NCBI GenBank assembly: GCA_030280995.1
Contig: JASXTE010000001.1
Span: 31,801,700 to 31,865,699 of the forward strand
From: Hemileia vastatrix
Taxonomy: Eukaryota; Basidiomycota; Pucciniomycetes; Pucciniales; Zaghouaniaceae
Reading direction: 5' to 3'
Length of the DNA: 64,000 nt
How positions within the stretch are numbered: the stretch's first letter is position 1; every line of letters begins with the position of its first letter. The translations under genes were made by a program, and so were the position numbers. The notes beneath the pieces were generated by a model that did no database searches, was not told the origin of the DNA, and saw only the letters and a program-made list of their open reading frames with translations. Shown piece after piece: positions 30,410-42,488 of the stretch.

Positions 30410-33400
30410 TCAATCTTCTTCATGCCTAGTGCCTCTGGGATAAAACCTCTTCACTTGGTCTGCAGCCACCCTCTTTTTCAAGACTGCACCATCCAACTCT
30501 TCCACAACATAAGAACCTCCAGACTCCTGAGATCTGACTCTGTAAGGTCCATTCCATCTGTCAGCAAACAATTCCCCCACTGACTCTCCAAACTTCTCTT
30601 ATACACCAAAACTAAACAACCAGGTTTCAAGGGATTCCTGAGTCTATGATCCAACTTCTTGTCCCAGTACCTGACTGATTGATTCCTAATTTTCATCATT
30701 CTAGAGTATGCCTTCTCTTGAAATTCCTCTCTACATTCCAACTGTTGCATCCTGGCACAGAGCAAATGTTCTGTTGAGTGCACGTCATCCCAATCAATTC
30801 ACAGATAAGAGACAGCTTCAAAGTCCACTGGTAGAACGGCTTTGTGACCAAACATTAACTCATAAGGAGAATAGCCAGTTGTCCTCTTCACAGTGACCCT
30901 ATCAGAAAATAACACCAAGGGTAAATAATGCCTCCACTTTTCAGCACTATCTCCGCACATCTTCACCAAAGCATTCTTGATAACTTGATGGCCTCTTTCA
31001 ACCATGCCTTCAGCTTCAGGATAATATGGTGTAGCCACTCTAACTTTAGAGCCAATACTAGCCACAGCTTCTTTAAATTCAGCACCAAACTCTGGTCCGC
31101 CATCAACAGTCACCAACTTCATCAACCCATACCTATAAATCCACTCCTTCTTCAAAAACTCTGCCACATTCTTGGCAGTCAAATTAACCAGAGGCACTGC
31201 CTCAACCCAACCAGACAAATCATCCCTAGCAACAATCAAGTATTTTTTTTACCTGCCCTCTTTAATATGGACAGCATCCAGACTGACCCTTCCAAAAACA
31301 GTTGATTCACCAGTAGCACGGCCCACCTCTTTAGGTTTCAAATGACTTCTTCTTTGACATTCTTCACAAGATTAAACCCAACCCTGCACAGCCAACTTCA
31401 TACTTGGCCACCAAAATCTGTCTGCTACTCTTCTATAAGTCTCCCCAAAGCCTCTATGACCAAGGTCTTCATGCAAAGACTTAAAAACCAATTCTTGACC
31501 CTTCTTCTGAGTCACCACCACTTGAGGATTTGGATGTCTCCTCCTCATCAACCGCCTTCCTGACACATAAAATCCAGGACTCTTCTTCTTGATTGCCAAC
31601 CAAGTATCATCATCACAACTATCTGGCCTCTCCAAGGTCAACAGATATTCCACCAAAATAAAATAAAACCCAGACTGACCCCAGGTCTCATCTTCAAAAT
31701 CCAACAACACCACATCCAAGGGTACAATTCTGTCATAAAAATCACCAGTATGAACATGAGCCAATTGAGCACCCCAACCAGGACACCAATCCTTAAATTT
31801 TGACACATCCTTCTCTTTCCACTGTCCTTGTGAGAATCCAGTTCACTAACAAAAACACCCTTTTCCAAATTTGAGATGTCCCAAACAACAACTCCATCTT
31901 CATCAACAAAAACATCCTGATCACCAGAATCAAGATCAGATCCAGCCAGTTTAGCCTCTTGGGGGAGGTCAGAAAAATCTTCAGCACCCTTTGTGCTGGC
32001 CCTAACCACTGGAACATCTTCATCAAACTCTTCAGCCTCAGAATCTTCATCTGTAGGTGGCCTCCTTGATAATCCATCAGGCATAGTAAAAGTTTTACCT
32101 GGTTTGTGTACCAGGTCAAAAGAAAATTGTTGAATAAATGCCACCCACCTAGTCATTGGAGCATTTGGAAGACTAGGTGTATTGATCATCTGAACCAAAG
32201 ATTTTGCATCCACCTGCAGCTCAAAATACTGCCCCCACAAAACCGTCTGCAGCTTCTTTAAAATTTTAGCTACACCACACATTTCCAACTTAGGTTGAGA
32301 ATACCTAGATTCCACCTCATTAAACACCACAGACTCATATCTTACTGGCCTGACCCTCCCAGTCTTATCCTCCTGAGACAAAACAGCACCAGCAGCAATA
32401 TAACTTGAGTCCACTGCCAGATAAATCTTTCCAGCACCAACACCATAATCCAACTTGTGAAGAACAATATCTTCACCAACAAACTTTTTCAACTTCTGAA
32501 AAGCCTCTTCACACTCTTCAGTCCATTCCCAATCTGCATCTTTTCTGGTCAACCTCCTTAAAGGTGAAGCCAACAAAGAAAAAATCTTAATAAAAATCCT
32601 GACATATACACATACACCCAAAAATCCCCTGACTTCAGTAGTATTTTTAGGCTTTGGCCATGACTGAATTTTATTAATCTTCTCTTTCGCCATAATCCTT
32701 CCCTCTTTACATACCACATGACCCAGAATTTCCAAAGCAGGAACACAACAACAGAATTTTGACCATGAAATGGTCAAACCAGCCTCTTCAATCCTAAACA
32801 ACACTCTCTCTAGAGTTATTGCATATTCCCACACAAACCTCCTTATGCCAGGGTTCTCCGCTAACACATCATTGCCATAATCAGTGGATGGTCCTTTAAT
32901 TCCACCATCATCAATAAAAATACAAGCATGAGTAGGAACCCCATCCTGTAAAATCCAAGCCATCTGTGCTTGATATACTGCCACTGAATTAGTTGCTCCT
33001 TGAGGCAACCTAGTGAGCTGAAATCTTCCCAAAGGAGTCTCAAAAGTTGTGAGAGGCCTTGAATCTGTATGGAGTTTCCTTTCATCATAACCACCCATAA
33101 TATCACCCAAACCATAACACACCCTTCCAGCAAAAGCTTCAACAAAATCCTCTGCACTTGGTGGCATACCAGCCTCCTTGATAGTGACTCTATTCAAGGC
33201 TCTAAGATCATGAACCACCCTCAACTTTCCATTCTGCTTTTTTACACAGAAAACCGGACTTGAGTAGCTGGAAGTCGATTGTTTGTATAACCCAGTCCTG
33301 ACTCTTTCCCTAACAATCTCCACAAAATCCTCTCTAATAGCGGCTGGAATCGGAATAGGTTTGATTTGCCAAGGTTCATGACAAACCTCAGGAATCAAGT

Positions 33401-34318
33401 AAGGTTCCCCATAAGAGTGCTTCAATACACCTCTTTCCTCCACAACTAATGCCACAGCCTTTTCCCTTAGCACAATAACGTGTAACAACAACTTCATTTC
33501 TTCTTCAGGCAACCATTCATTAGGACCAAAATTAACAACTTTCAACCTTTCCACGGTCACCCTAGCCTTCTCTACAAATTCTGGAGGATTCTTCACCAAA
33601 GGAGTACAGTACGGATCTCTTGAAAAAGGAGGTCTCTTCAAGGGCGGATTCAAACCCACAGGCATAGGCTCATTAACAGGCCTAATCTTCTGCGCTACCT
33701 TCAACTTAAGGGATCTTCAGGAATTCTTCATCACCAGACCTGGAACAAAAACCAAGGGCTTCCCCATTTCTCACATTTGTGGCCAAGGTAATGTTTTTGA
33801 AAGGTGTAGAAGAAACCCTAGCGGTGCACAATTGGGAGGACTTAATTTTAGACCCCAATCTCACCACTCCAAAAATTTTCCGCAATTCCACATCTTCATC
33901 CTCACTTCCAACTTCCAAATCTTCAAATCTTGATTCATCTTCTGAAATTGTGCAGTTTATCCTCATGCTGGAGGCCCAAAGATTGATCTTGATGATCTTC
34001 TTTCTTCATAATTTTCTGCAGTTTAACCTCGTGCTGGAGGCCCAAAAATAGATCTTGACAATCTTCACAAAAATATTTTGCATCTTCTTTCTTCATTATC
34101 TTCAGATTTTTTTCTTGATTTTCATGAATTATCTTGAAATTTTTATCTTCTTTTCTTGAGTTTTCTTCTGACCTACAAAAATAACCAGGGGTTTCCCCAA
34201 TGCTCACAGGTGTGGCCCAGGTAATGTTTTTGAAAGGTGTAGAAGAAACCCTAGTGGTGCACAATTGGGAGGACTTACTTTTAGACCCCAATCTCACCGC
34301 CCCAAAACTTTTCTGCAT
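30410..34318 (-). pseudogene. A' pol: linker, RT, RNase H, integrase; several lesions
   Basis: It starts at the ATG at 34318, the counterpart of 3125 in A. The linker is frameshifted twice before the long open stretch 33704-31830, which holds the RT (FIDDG box) and RNase H. A frameshift near 31830 is followed by the integrase segment, with an in-frame TAA at 31372 next to the zinc-finger Cys pair, another within an A-run near 31250, and a stop at 30799. The integrase keeps the second catalytic Asp (TVDGGPEFG) that A has lost. A frameshift near 30600 garbles the C-terminus. No chromodomain is seen. Confidence 0.87.
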
Positions 34319-34710
34319 ATCTTACAATAAAGATATATAACCAATCTTCTTCCTTGAACTTGAATTAAAAATAATTAAGAATCTTGAGAGAGAACAGAGA
34401 CTTGATAAAAAACTTGATGAATACTTGCAGAGAAGAGAAACATTAAAAAGAGAAAGTTAAAAATCCACTTGGTATATCTCCAAGGGAGCTGACCTACTAC
34501 AACCTGGGATTTCCTCATCTTGGGGAGAGGTTGTAGCACTAGGGTGATCAGCCCTCATTACTCTAAAAAAGACAGACTCTCAATAGAGCCTGAGCGGCAC
34601 TCCAAAAAACCAGAGGCAGCACCCACTTCCTTCCTTCTCCTGCAGCAGTCCATGCACTGGCACATTGAAGATAAACCAGGCCTAGTCTCCCAACCATCCT
34701 CTCCAGGGGA

Positions 34711-36934
34711 TTATAACCTCATGTGAAGCCTCCTTTCATCTTCACCAGTCAACTCCAAACTGATTCCCAAATCAAATTGATAGCCTATTCTTGCCTGAAA
34801 ATCCATCAAGAATAGCCCACCCAAAACTGCTTTTACATTACCTTTAGCAATGTAAAAATGAACCTTTGCTGAGGCTCCTCTAGCATCTAACTTCACAAAC
34901 TCTGAAGTTCCAAAAAATTCAGTTACATGGCCACCGATCCCTCTCAAATTCCCACCAATACCAGTTTTGATGGGGAGGCCCATATGAGTTGCCTCAAACA
35001 AAGAAATCAGGTTTATCTGAGAACCTGAATCCACCAATTACCTTGCCTCCCTGCCATTCAGAGTGTCATTGACATATCCCAGAGGAGCAGAAAAATGAGT
35101 TTCCAACCCCTCACCAAACTTTTCAGCAGAATCACAAATGTATTCTACTTCACCAGAAGAAACTCTTCTCCTGGTCAGCAACTTTTTTTGTCTATCAGCC
35201 AACCCTGGACTGATAGCATACAATTCCCCAAAAGATAGGGAAACCTGACCCTGATTCATCCTTTCCAGGACAGAGTCCATAAAATTAAATTGACCAGACA
35301 CTACTGGCCTCTCAAAGTGAGCTCTTTGCTTCACCACCTTGGTCCTAGAAGATTCTTGAGGACCAGCACCACCAACAGGTTTACCATTAACAGGAACCAA
35401 ACCAGATCCCTCACCAGAACCTCTAACTCCAGCAGGATTTGGCAATGAAGCCAAAGGGACATCCTCCTCAGAGTCAGAATCTACCTCCATTGGCATTGGC
35501 TCACCATTCATGTCCAATGTGCCAAAACTAGGGGGGCCCATGTCAGCCATACCCTTCTGCATCTTGTACAGCTCCTCTTTGCTGTACCTCTTCCTAGCTG
35601 CAATCAGCTTAGGATACACCTTTGAAGCATTTGGCTTTGGTTGGGCCTGAGAACTGCTCTTAGGCCTTCCCACCTTTCCTGCTTCCACATCTTAAACACC
35701 AGCCAAGAATTCACCACTTGACTGTCCACCACAAGAATACAACTCCAAACCACCAAAGGAAGTAGAAAAAGAGACCTTAATGACATCCTTCCCCTTTCCC
35801 TTGCCATCCTCATCCTCCTTACTAGAAGACTTACCTTGATCAGGAATCTCCTCAAACCTTGGCCTCCTTTTATTGAGACCTCCCTTCTCCTGACCAAATC
35901 AACAGGAGTATGCCCCTCACTGGGCTTAACAAAAGAGCCATCAGGGAACTTGAAAACCCTGCCATCAAATTCCACCTTTCCTTCAGACACATCCCTGTTC
36001 AATGCCCAACAATCATTGGATCTGTTCCCCCTCCTGCTGCAATAAGAGCAGACCCAAGGATCACTCCTACCAGCCCTCCTATAAAATTCTCTAGGCTGAG
36101 AAGGTGCCTTATTGATCTTCTTAGCCTCCTGAACAAAAATATGCAGCTGCTTTGTAAGATCAGTCAACTGCTGCACCATTGGGTCCCTCTCCTGTTTGGG
36201 AACCTGCACCAAATCCTTCTCCTCCTTCTTCTCCCTAAATTCCTCTTCAGCCAAAGCCTCACTTACTTTGCTGACATACTTGGCACACCCCTCCTGATAG
36301 GTGTCCACAGCCAATAACTTCAAATGGGCCTCAACAGCCTCCTTCACCTTATCCAAGGCAGGAAACTTCTGGTCCCCATTAGAAAGAGTCTTCATCAATT
36401 CCTTTCTTGAAAACTCCTTCAACAAATCCATCCTGACATCTCTAGCCAGGGCAGACCAAAAATCATCCTTGGCAGTATTTTCATGTGCCTGATCCTCCAC
36501 TTCCACCAAATATTCCACCACAGGATCAAACTGTAGCAGAATCAGTAACTATGTAAGTTACCAACACCACCATAAGATTGCCATTCACTGACAACCTTTT
36601 TCAGATCCACCATAGTGAACCTGACACCCCATCTATCCACCATCTCCCTACAAAACAATTTCCAATCCCTCTTCTTGTAGCCAGACATGGCCACAATCTC
36701 CTTCTCCACTGACCTATCACCAATGAAGAAGATAATCTGCTTCACCATGTCCAGGTAGGAAGCACCATCCACTCCAGCAGCAGTTTCATACTTCTCTAGA
36801 AACCACTTGACATCCTCCCCATTAAACTTGGTACCATCCCAAGTTTTAATCCTCACACACTCCCTAACCATCACAGAAGGAGGACCATCCCCCCCACTGA
36901 CAGTCACCACAGGAATAGCAGAACCAGAAGCCAT
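34711..36934 (-). pseudogene. A' gag-protease, frameshifted
   Basis: The ATG is at 36934. The frame is lost at 36542, where bases present in A are missing, and continues at 36521-35604 with the zinc knuckle (CSYCSRRGNRSNDC, with the His changed to Asn). A further frame change near 35870 and an in-frame TAA near 35693 precede the 35688-35038 stretch. A TAA stands at 35038, just before the protease active site. The protease (35037-34711) has VDSGSQINL and ends at the same point as in A. The missing knuckle His is specific to this copy. Confidence 0.83.
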
Positions 36935-37004
36935 TCTTCCAGTCCAAAACACCAAAAAAAAGCCAACCAAAGAAAAAAGAGATTCCAAAGAACTAGCAAG
37001 TTCT

Positions 37005-37022
37005 ACCCCACGTTGGGTGCCA
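37005..37022 (-). other. Primer-binding site of A'
   Basis: On the minus strand it reads TGGCACCCAACGTGGGGT. It differs from A by one base at a CpG (TGGCGCCC in A). Confidence 0.82.
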
Positions 37023-37026
37023 GAAA

Positions 37027-38058
37027 TGTAGACAATCCTATAGTACTAGCTATAGGCCTTGACCAAGGGAGTTGGAGAAAAACCAGAGAGAAAATCCCCT
37101 GTCCCTTTAGAAAAATAGAGTGAAATTTACTTGCTAAAGTAAGTTGGTTCCTGTTTTTCTAAAGCTCCTTTTTAACACACTTGACTGCTTGATGAGCCAA
37201 GAAAGTAGTCCCCAGATAGACTACCAGACCAAAGAACTGAAATGTAGAACAATGTCCACACCAGAGACAGCAATAATACTTGCTATAGCTTGCAAAACTA
37301 TAACAGAGAAACAGTTGCCAAAGTTAAGTTAAATGAAGAACTCACTTGCAACAAACACAGCCAAATTGTGGCCAGAAAACAGTGAAAACTGAGTGAGGAA
37401 CAATGATATAACCTCCGGATAATTGTATGATGATTAAGGTTTCCCCAAACTGTCTTCTTCACTATGTACACACAGATCACTAACTAAGAGCCCATGCGCA
37501 CCCACCAATCTGGCGCCTGTACCCACCAAATTGAATAAAAAACCCTCCTGAAGCACTCCCCAACCTTCTTAAACAGAGGTGGGCGGGCCGCCTGAAGTGG
37601 CCCGGCCTCCCTGAAGCCAGAAAACCAATAAAAACAACTAATCTACTTAGAAAAATTAGCTACAACTACTAAAACCTTTAAAACACGGAATTTCACTATA
37701 ACAACATTGTGACATGAAATATAGAGAAAAATTAGCTCTATCCAATGGTACTAAGCACTTAACCCTAAGACTTAAGGTTAGCCTGTAAAACACAAAAAAC
37801 AAATTTAAACAGCAATCTTTTATATATAAAAAATGAGGAAATGACCCCTTAAAGCTCAGAGTATGAAAAATGTCTACAAGACATAAAATATAGAGAAAAA
37901 CAAGAGCTATTGAATGATAGTACCCACATACCCGCAGACCCAATATCCATGGAATAAAGCCAGAAAAATACCCAATTCCTTAACAGATGTCAGTTAAGAC
38001 ATGCACAAACAGCGCCAAATCACACAACAAAAGCCCCTGCAAATGTTGGAAGACCACA
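37027..38058 (-). repeat. 5' LTR of A'
   Basis: It is 1,032 bp and matches 25232-26282 except for scattered substitutions and a 19-bp deletion in the GC-rich patch (37577-37610). Confidence 0.93.
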
Positions 38059-38062
38059 CCGT

Positions 38063-38268
38063 GCACTGCTATATAACTTACAAAATTTAAATATTATAAA
38101 TTGAACCTCACTGTTGTGTCACTTCTCAAATATCTTTGTAGCATTTCTTTATTTTTCTCTCTTACTTTCCTAAGCTATCAATTATTATAAAAATATATTT
38201 TATCATTTTCCTTTAGTTCCTTTTAGTTTCTTCTCCCTTTTCTCTTTCTTCTAGATGACTGGCCAATA
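38063..38268 (+). repeat. 3' LTR of D1, right part
   Basis: It continues the D1 LTR after A' and matches 23090-23358 (GTGTCACTTCTCAA...CTGGCCAATA). The end has decayed from the expected CCGACA. Confidence 0.7.
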
Positions 38269-38449
38269 AAACCCCTCTAGAATGGCTTCCCAGCCTTCTA
38301 GCACCAAGGCGGGTGGTTGGCCTGATGTCGGGAGGCCCGCCTGAGGCATCTGAACCAGCCTGAAGCCAGAAAACCACCAAAAACCTCCAAAAATACCTAA
38401 AATACTTAGAAAAGTCTACTACAACTACTAAAACCTATAAAACACATTA
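38269..38449 (-). repeat. A-type LTR fragment, left of H2
   Basis: It resembles 37545-37690 of the A' LTR, including a GC-rich patch at 38307-38345 and CCTGAAGCCAGAAAACCA. It continues after H2 at 60429-60479, so H2 inserted into an old A-type LTR. Confidence 0.7.
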
Positions 38450-38480
38450 GGGGGTTTCAGTTCTGGCAAATCCGCACTTA
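38450..38480 (+). repeat. Left terminal inverted repeat of H2
   Basis: It is 31 bp starting GGGGGTTTCAGTTCTGGCAA. It pairs with 60398-60428 with one mismatch and equals the H1 end at 22262 apart from two changes. Several AAATCCGCACTTA copies follow within 100 bp. Confidence 0.8.
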
Positions 38481-38755
38481 CAAATCCTCACTTAAATTTG
38501 ACCAAATCCGCACTTAAATAAGTGCGGATTTCCAAAACACACTAGCCCCAATACTGGTGGATTTCAAAATAAAATAAGTCACTTATTTCACTCAAATACG
38601 CACTTTCTCAACCAAAAGTGCTGATTTCACCATCAAGTCCCATTTCACTGATTTTTAGCATCATCCCATTCATACGCAGCACTCGGCAGCATAACACTTC
38701 ATAACTCAAAACATCGTACATCACTTACATCTTCATATCATATCATATAAGAGTT

Positions 38756-39395
38756 ATGCCAATCTCACTTTCAAATCGTGATAAATTACATAAAGCAATG
38801 ACTTTTATGGCTCTTGAACTGCTCTTGGACTCTGATTGCGATTCTGATTCTGATCTAGAAGAAGATTTTGTCTTTTTATCAAAAATGGCCACGAAACGTT
38901 ACCTTCTTCCCAGAAAGCCTCAAGTACCTCATACCCCCAAGTACACCATCCAAACACTTCTTAAACTATCTACACCCAGTTTTAGACAGCTGTTCAGGAC
39001 TTCTCAAGAATCTTTCCTTAAATTGCTTGAGCTTATTCAGGATCATCCCATATTTCACAATAATTCTCAAAAAGAACAACAACATCCTTCAATTCAATTG
39101 GCCATCACACTATGTCATTTGGGTTCAAATGGTAATGGAGCCGCTTTGAAACGTTTAGAAAATGTCTTTGATTTAGGGTATGGTTCAGTTAACACTTATA
39201 CCAAACAATGTATCACTGCCATAAACTCCTTGTAATCTCAACTTCTCACCTGGCCAACAAAAGAAGAGCGACTTGAATCATCTCAGGTTATGCAAGCAGA
39301 GGGCTTCCCAGGATGTATTGGTTTTGTTGATGGTACTGCTATTCCTTTGAGCCAGAAACCTGCTCAAGGTGGAAAAAATTACTTTCACATTCTCG
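38756..39395 (+). pseudogene. Harbinger-like transposase of H2, 5' part
   Basis: The ATG at 38756 starts 159 codons to TAA at 39233-39235. The same frame then continues with LTWPTKEERLESSQ and GFPGCIGFVDGTAIPL, the first catalytic Asp region of DDE_Tnp_4 transposases. Similarity to H1 runs to about 39395, which is also where H1 is cut. After that I see no recognisable transposase sequence, so the later catalytic residues are not found. The protein starts with an acidic Asp/Ser-rich patch. Sharing the stop with H1 means the family was already mobilised in trans or tolerated the stop. Confidence 0.7.
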
Positions 39396-39591
39396 TCAAA
39401 AATTTTCACCAAAATATTTACAAGTCAAAATAATTCTATATCTGTTTTAAAAAATTGGCAATACTCTTCCCTGCATTTTATTGAAGCAAGGGGTGGATAT
39501 CACCAAAATTTTTCTAAGTCATCAATTTCACATGTCAGATTTGAAAATTTGGCAATACCCCCCCTGCATTTTATTCAAGTAAGTGTGGAAG
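39396..39591. repeat. Short direct repeat after the transposase relic
   Basis: Two related units of about 50 bp, each with TTGGCAATAC(T/C)...CCCTGCATTTTATT(G/C)AAG, occur around 39455-39495 and 39546-39585. No gene is seen. Confidence 0.55.
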
Positions 39592-39795
39592 TCATCTAAG
39601 TTTAATATAATTACATAAATTATTAAATAAATATCTAATATATATCACTTTCCCTAGTTTAAAGTAATGACAATCCCTCAAGCCAAAATGCAGATCAAAT
39701 CTAGAAACAAAAGTTTGGGAATTTCCACAGGTATAGGCTAGAGGAACCCCATGAAACAAATAAATGTTATCATGATTACCATTTATACAACACAA
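39592..39795 (-). other. Open stretch of unknown origin inside H2
   Basis: A 67-codon minus-strand open frame with a protein-like composition (INGNHDNIYLFHG, FVSRFDLHFGL). It lies downstream of the Tet-like relic on the same strand. I do not recognise it. It may be the remains of that gene's 3' end or of another gene. Confidence 0.3.
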
Positions 39796-39889
39796 GGTCG
39801 TGGGCCCATTACTTTAGTTAAGGAAATTGATACATAAAAAATATTTATTAAAAATTTACAAAAAAATATAAAATTTTCGATGACAACTC

Positions 39890-40490
39890 TAATCCCCATA
39901 CTTTTTGGATCTAAATAAAGTTTTTTTAAATCGATTAACTTTACTTTCTTTAATTACCTTATTGATTCTTTGAATCAACTTATGACTGATTTGAAATGAG
40001 CAACCAAAATGTGTTAAATCTTGACAGGATTCCAAACCAGGAGGAGCTTTGGTCGTTTGATGATTATCCTTAGAAGAATTCCAAATAGTTTTGATGATAC
40101 CATTTCCCAAACCAAAATCAATGATGCACCGGTGGTCTGGAAAATATAAACCATTTCATTTGATTTTAGCTGGAGATGGTATTGGTTGGCCAGTAATCGG
40201 TTTGATATATGAGAATATACCAAAAGTAAAAACATTGGTGTCCTTGGTATTGGTGTGAATTTTATTGTGAAATCCAGAATGAGTGATAATAACATTAGAA
40301 AATAAAAGATATTCGTGGCTGATATCTTCCCATTTGGAGTCACACCAATTTTGTATTCCAAGTTTGGTTGCAAGTTCATGATTTTTTTCAAATGCTTTAT
40401 TACAGTGCTTTTTGAGTCAAAGAGCAAGAAAAGAGTTAAAGGAAGGTAGAGTGTCCCATAAGCAAAAATCTTCATCTTTTTGAGCTTTAG
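39890..40490 (-). pseudogene. Probable Tet-like 2OG-Fe(II) dioxygenase relic inside H2
   Basis: On the minus strand a frame with two internal stops reads through LWDTLPSFNSF, ATKLGIQNWCDSKWEDIS, HSGFHNKIHTN, FTFGIFSYI, IIDFGLGNGIIKTIWNSS, DNHQTT and THFGCSFQISHKL. From memory of the family, this order resembles the Tet-like 2OG-Fe(II) oxygenase domain common in basidiomycetes. There HxD and a later His bind iron, and a Cys-Gln-Ile-Ser-like segment is near the end. Here the HxD position reads HTN, so the Asp would be lost, while the later His (NHQTT) is kept. With two stops this copy is dead. The family call is from pattern memory and needs a profile search. Confidence 0.45.
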
Positions 40491-40624
40491 TGATATTCTT
40501 GAGAAACAAATATATGCCTATATAATTAAAATGCCTATCTAATAATCATATAAGAGTTTCAGAATCCTTATCCTCTAAATATGAAATATAAAAATGTGAA
40601 ATAAGACAAGTGAAATTTGGAAAA

Positions 40625-40933
40625 AAGGCTCAACTTCAAAGGTCAAAATCTCAGCAACCACTGAACCTAATTCAAACCTGTTTGTGGGAAATGAAAGATA
40701 TGTTTTAGTAGAATCTTCAGTTAAAGGACATGTGATTTAAATAAACCTAACCCTAATTTGTTACATAAAAAATGAAATAAAAATTTAAATTGGGAAGAAA
40801 AAGGCTCAACTTTAACGGTCAATATCTCAGCAACCACTGAATCAAATTCAAATCTGTTTGTGGGAAATGAAAGGTAGCCTTCAGGAGAATCTTCAGTAAA
40901 AAGAACATTAGATTCAAATAAACCTAACCCTAA
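40625..40933. repeat. Tandem duplication of ~135 bp
   Basis: 40625-40755 and 40797-40933 share GGCTCAACTT, ATCTCAGCAACCACTGAA, CTGTTTGTGGGAAATGAAAG and AAATAAACCTAACCCTAATT, with moderate divergence. On the minus strand the units lie upstream of the Tet-like relic and may be former coding repeats. Its origin is unclear. Confidence 0.75.
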
Positions 40934-40939
40934 TTCCAA

Positions 40940-41343
40940 GTCTGATTTTCAAAATTTTACAAAAACTTGAAAAGTGGTAATGAAGATGAGATCAAAAGGA
41001 GTTTTATAAGTTCACTGTTATCCAGATAAGAGTCATACATATATTCAAGTATGAACTTTTCATAAAAGGAATGAGATATCATATAGGCATGAAAAAAAGG
41101 AGATGAAACTTACCTTGATTGAAAAGTAGGAAAAATAGAGTGAGAAAGATTGATGTTCGAATTGTGGGGAAATTGAATATGGAGTAAGTGAAATGCATAA
41201 AGAATGTGCAATGTATGTGTTTCAATGAAATGGAGCCAAAAAAGTGAAATAAGGGAAAGGGGGGATAATGACCATGCCAAGGAGGGATGAAGAGTAGGGT
41301 GATGGAGCTAAAAAAGAAAGTAAAGAGGGAGAGAAAAAAAAGG
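40940..41343. other. H2 interior left of C, no gene seen
   Basis: AT- and purine-rich sequence with no convincing reading frame. On the minus strand a GTAAGT near 41115 could be a splice donor of an upstream exon of the Tet-like gene, but I cannot support an exon. Confidence 0.4.
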
Positions 41344-41348
41344 TTAAT

Positions 41349-42488
41349 TGTCAGCCTGTATATCTCCAGGACTGAGTAAAAATTGATTATAAGTTATTTT
41401 AAACACATGAACTATACATGGGAACAATAAATAAGAGTACACAAATAGTATACATAAGTAAAATTATGATAATACACAAAAAATGCCATTATAACACCTT
41501 ATATACACGCATATATCCACCTTTTATAAGTCTTATGTACTAAATATTAAATTGGAGTATGTTAGGGTAATCTTAAGAACCTTAAGTATAAGGCTACATA
41601 ATTTTTAAGTACACTTAAAGCTGTTATATTCATTGTTTTCTGCAAAAAACAAGAAATGCGCTTTATTTCACTTAAAAGTTGACTATATGCGCTATAAAAT
41701 TGAGAATATCAAAATTGCGCTTTGACAGATCAATTGGGCTCAATTAGAACTATTGATTTGGCTATTTAAATGCATAAAAATAACATTTTTCAAATTTGGT
41801 GTTTTTTATGCCAGAAATGGCTTCTGTGTACTGGCCACATACTGCCTGCTTTTTTCCCGTGTGAATAGCTTCATTTTTAGCAAAGTTAGCCTTTTCACAC
41901 TATAATTACCCCACATTCTACGCCCACTGTGGAGAAACACACTAAAATAGGCGACAGGCGCTTATTTAGTGTCCTAGCTTAATTAATAATGCATTGACCT
42001 TGTTTATATGCACTAATTTCATTAATAACCTCACTCTTGGCACTTTATTTCATCACCACGCTTAAATTCGCCTAATTTTAGTCAAAGATTTACCCGTGCA
42101 AGCGCCTGCCAAGAACTGCATGTAGTTACCCCACATCTCACGCTCTTTTTTTAAGTTTTTGGGTGGTTTCTCAGTCAATTTTGGTTATTTTTGAATGGGA
42201 ATTTCACGTAGTATAATGTCAGGATTAGCCCCATTATTTCTACAGTAAATCCCCCTTATTATTAAGCTATTATTAACCTTAAAAAGTCCCCTTTAGTTTT
42301 TTATATCATTGTTTTATATGCATATACTCTCTTTTTGTCTTTTTCTTTAATTTTGATGGATCTCCCTTATTATTACAGTATTTTGGCGGTTGTTACTTGT
42401 CTAATTATGTCATGGGTCACTAGGGATGTTGATGGGAAGGTCTATTAGTTGTTTTGAGGCGTCATTAACTGTGTATTGGGTGGTATAT
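41349..42488 (+). repeat. 5' LTR of C, left part
   Basis: It matches 58070-59209 of the 3' LTR. It is interrupted by E at the TATAT target (42484-42488) and resumes at 51070. Confidence 0.95.

Larger units (their letters stand above)
25232..38058 (-). mobile_element. A-family Ty3/gypsy retrotransposon A', full length, inverted
   Basis: This 12,827-bp element has LTRs of 1,051 bp (25232-26282) and 1,032 bp (37027-38058). The 19-bp difference is one deletion in the GC-rich patch. The flanks show CCGT on both sides (25228-25231, 38059-38062), a 4-bp target duplication, or 5 bp if the shared A is counted. Gag-pol runs on the minus strand, and two antisense genes run on the plus strand. Unlike A it is not interrupted, so it shows the native arrangement. 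Confidence 0.94.
22263..38268 (+). mobile_element. D-family Ty3/gypsy element D1, internally deleted and split by A'
   Basis: The order is most of a 5' LTR (22263-23358, interrupted by H1), a primer-binding site, a leader, the first codons of gag and a 3' LTR from 24197. The 3' LTR is cut by A' at 25231 and resumes at 38063-38268. Nearly all of gag and all of pol are missing. D2 at 60480 shows the fuller form. Confidence 0.75.

Noticed and set aside
39592..39795. SET-domain or nuclease fragment
   Set aside because: The peptide looks protein-like, but I could not match key residues of any family; left as unknown.
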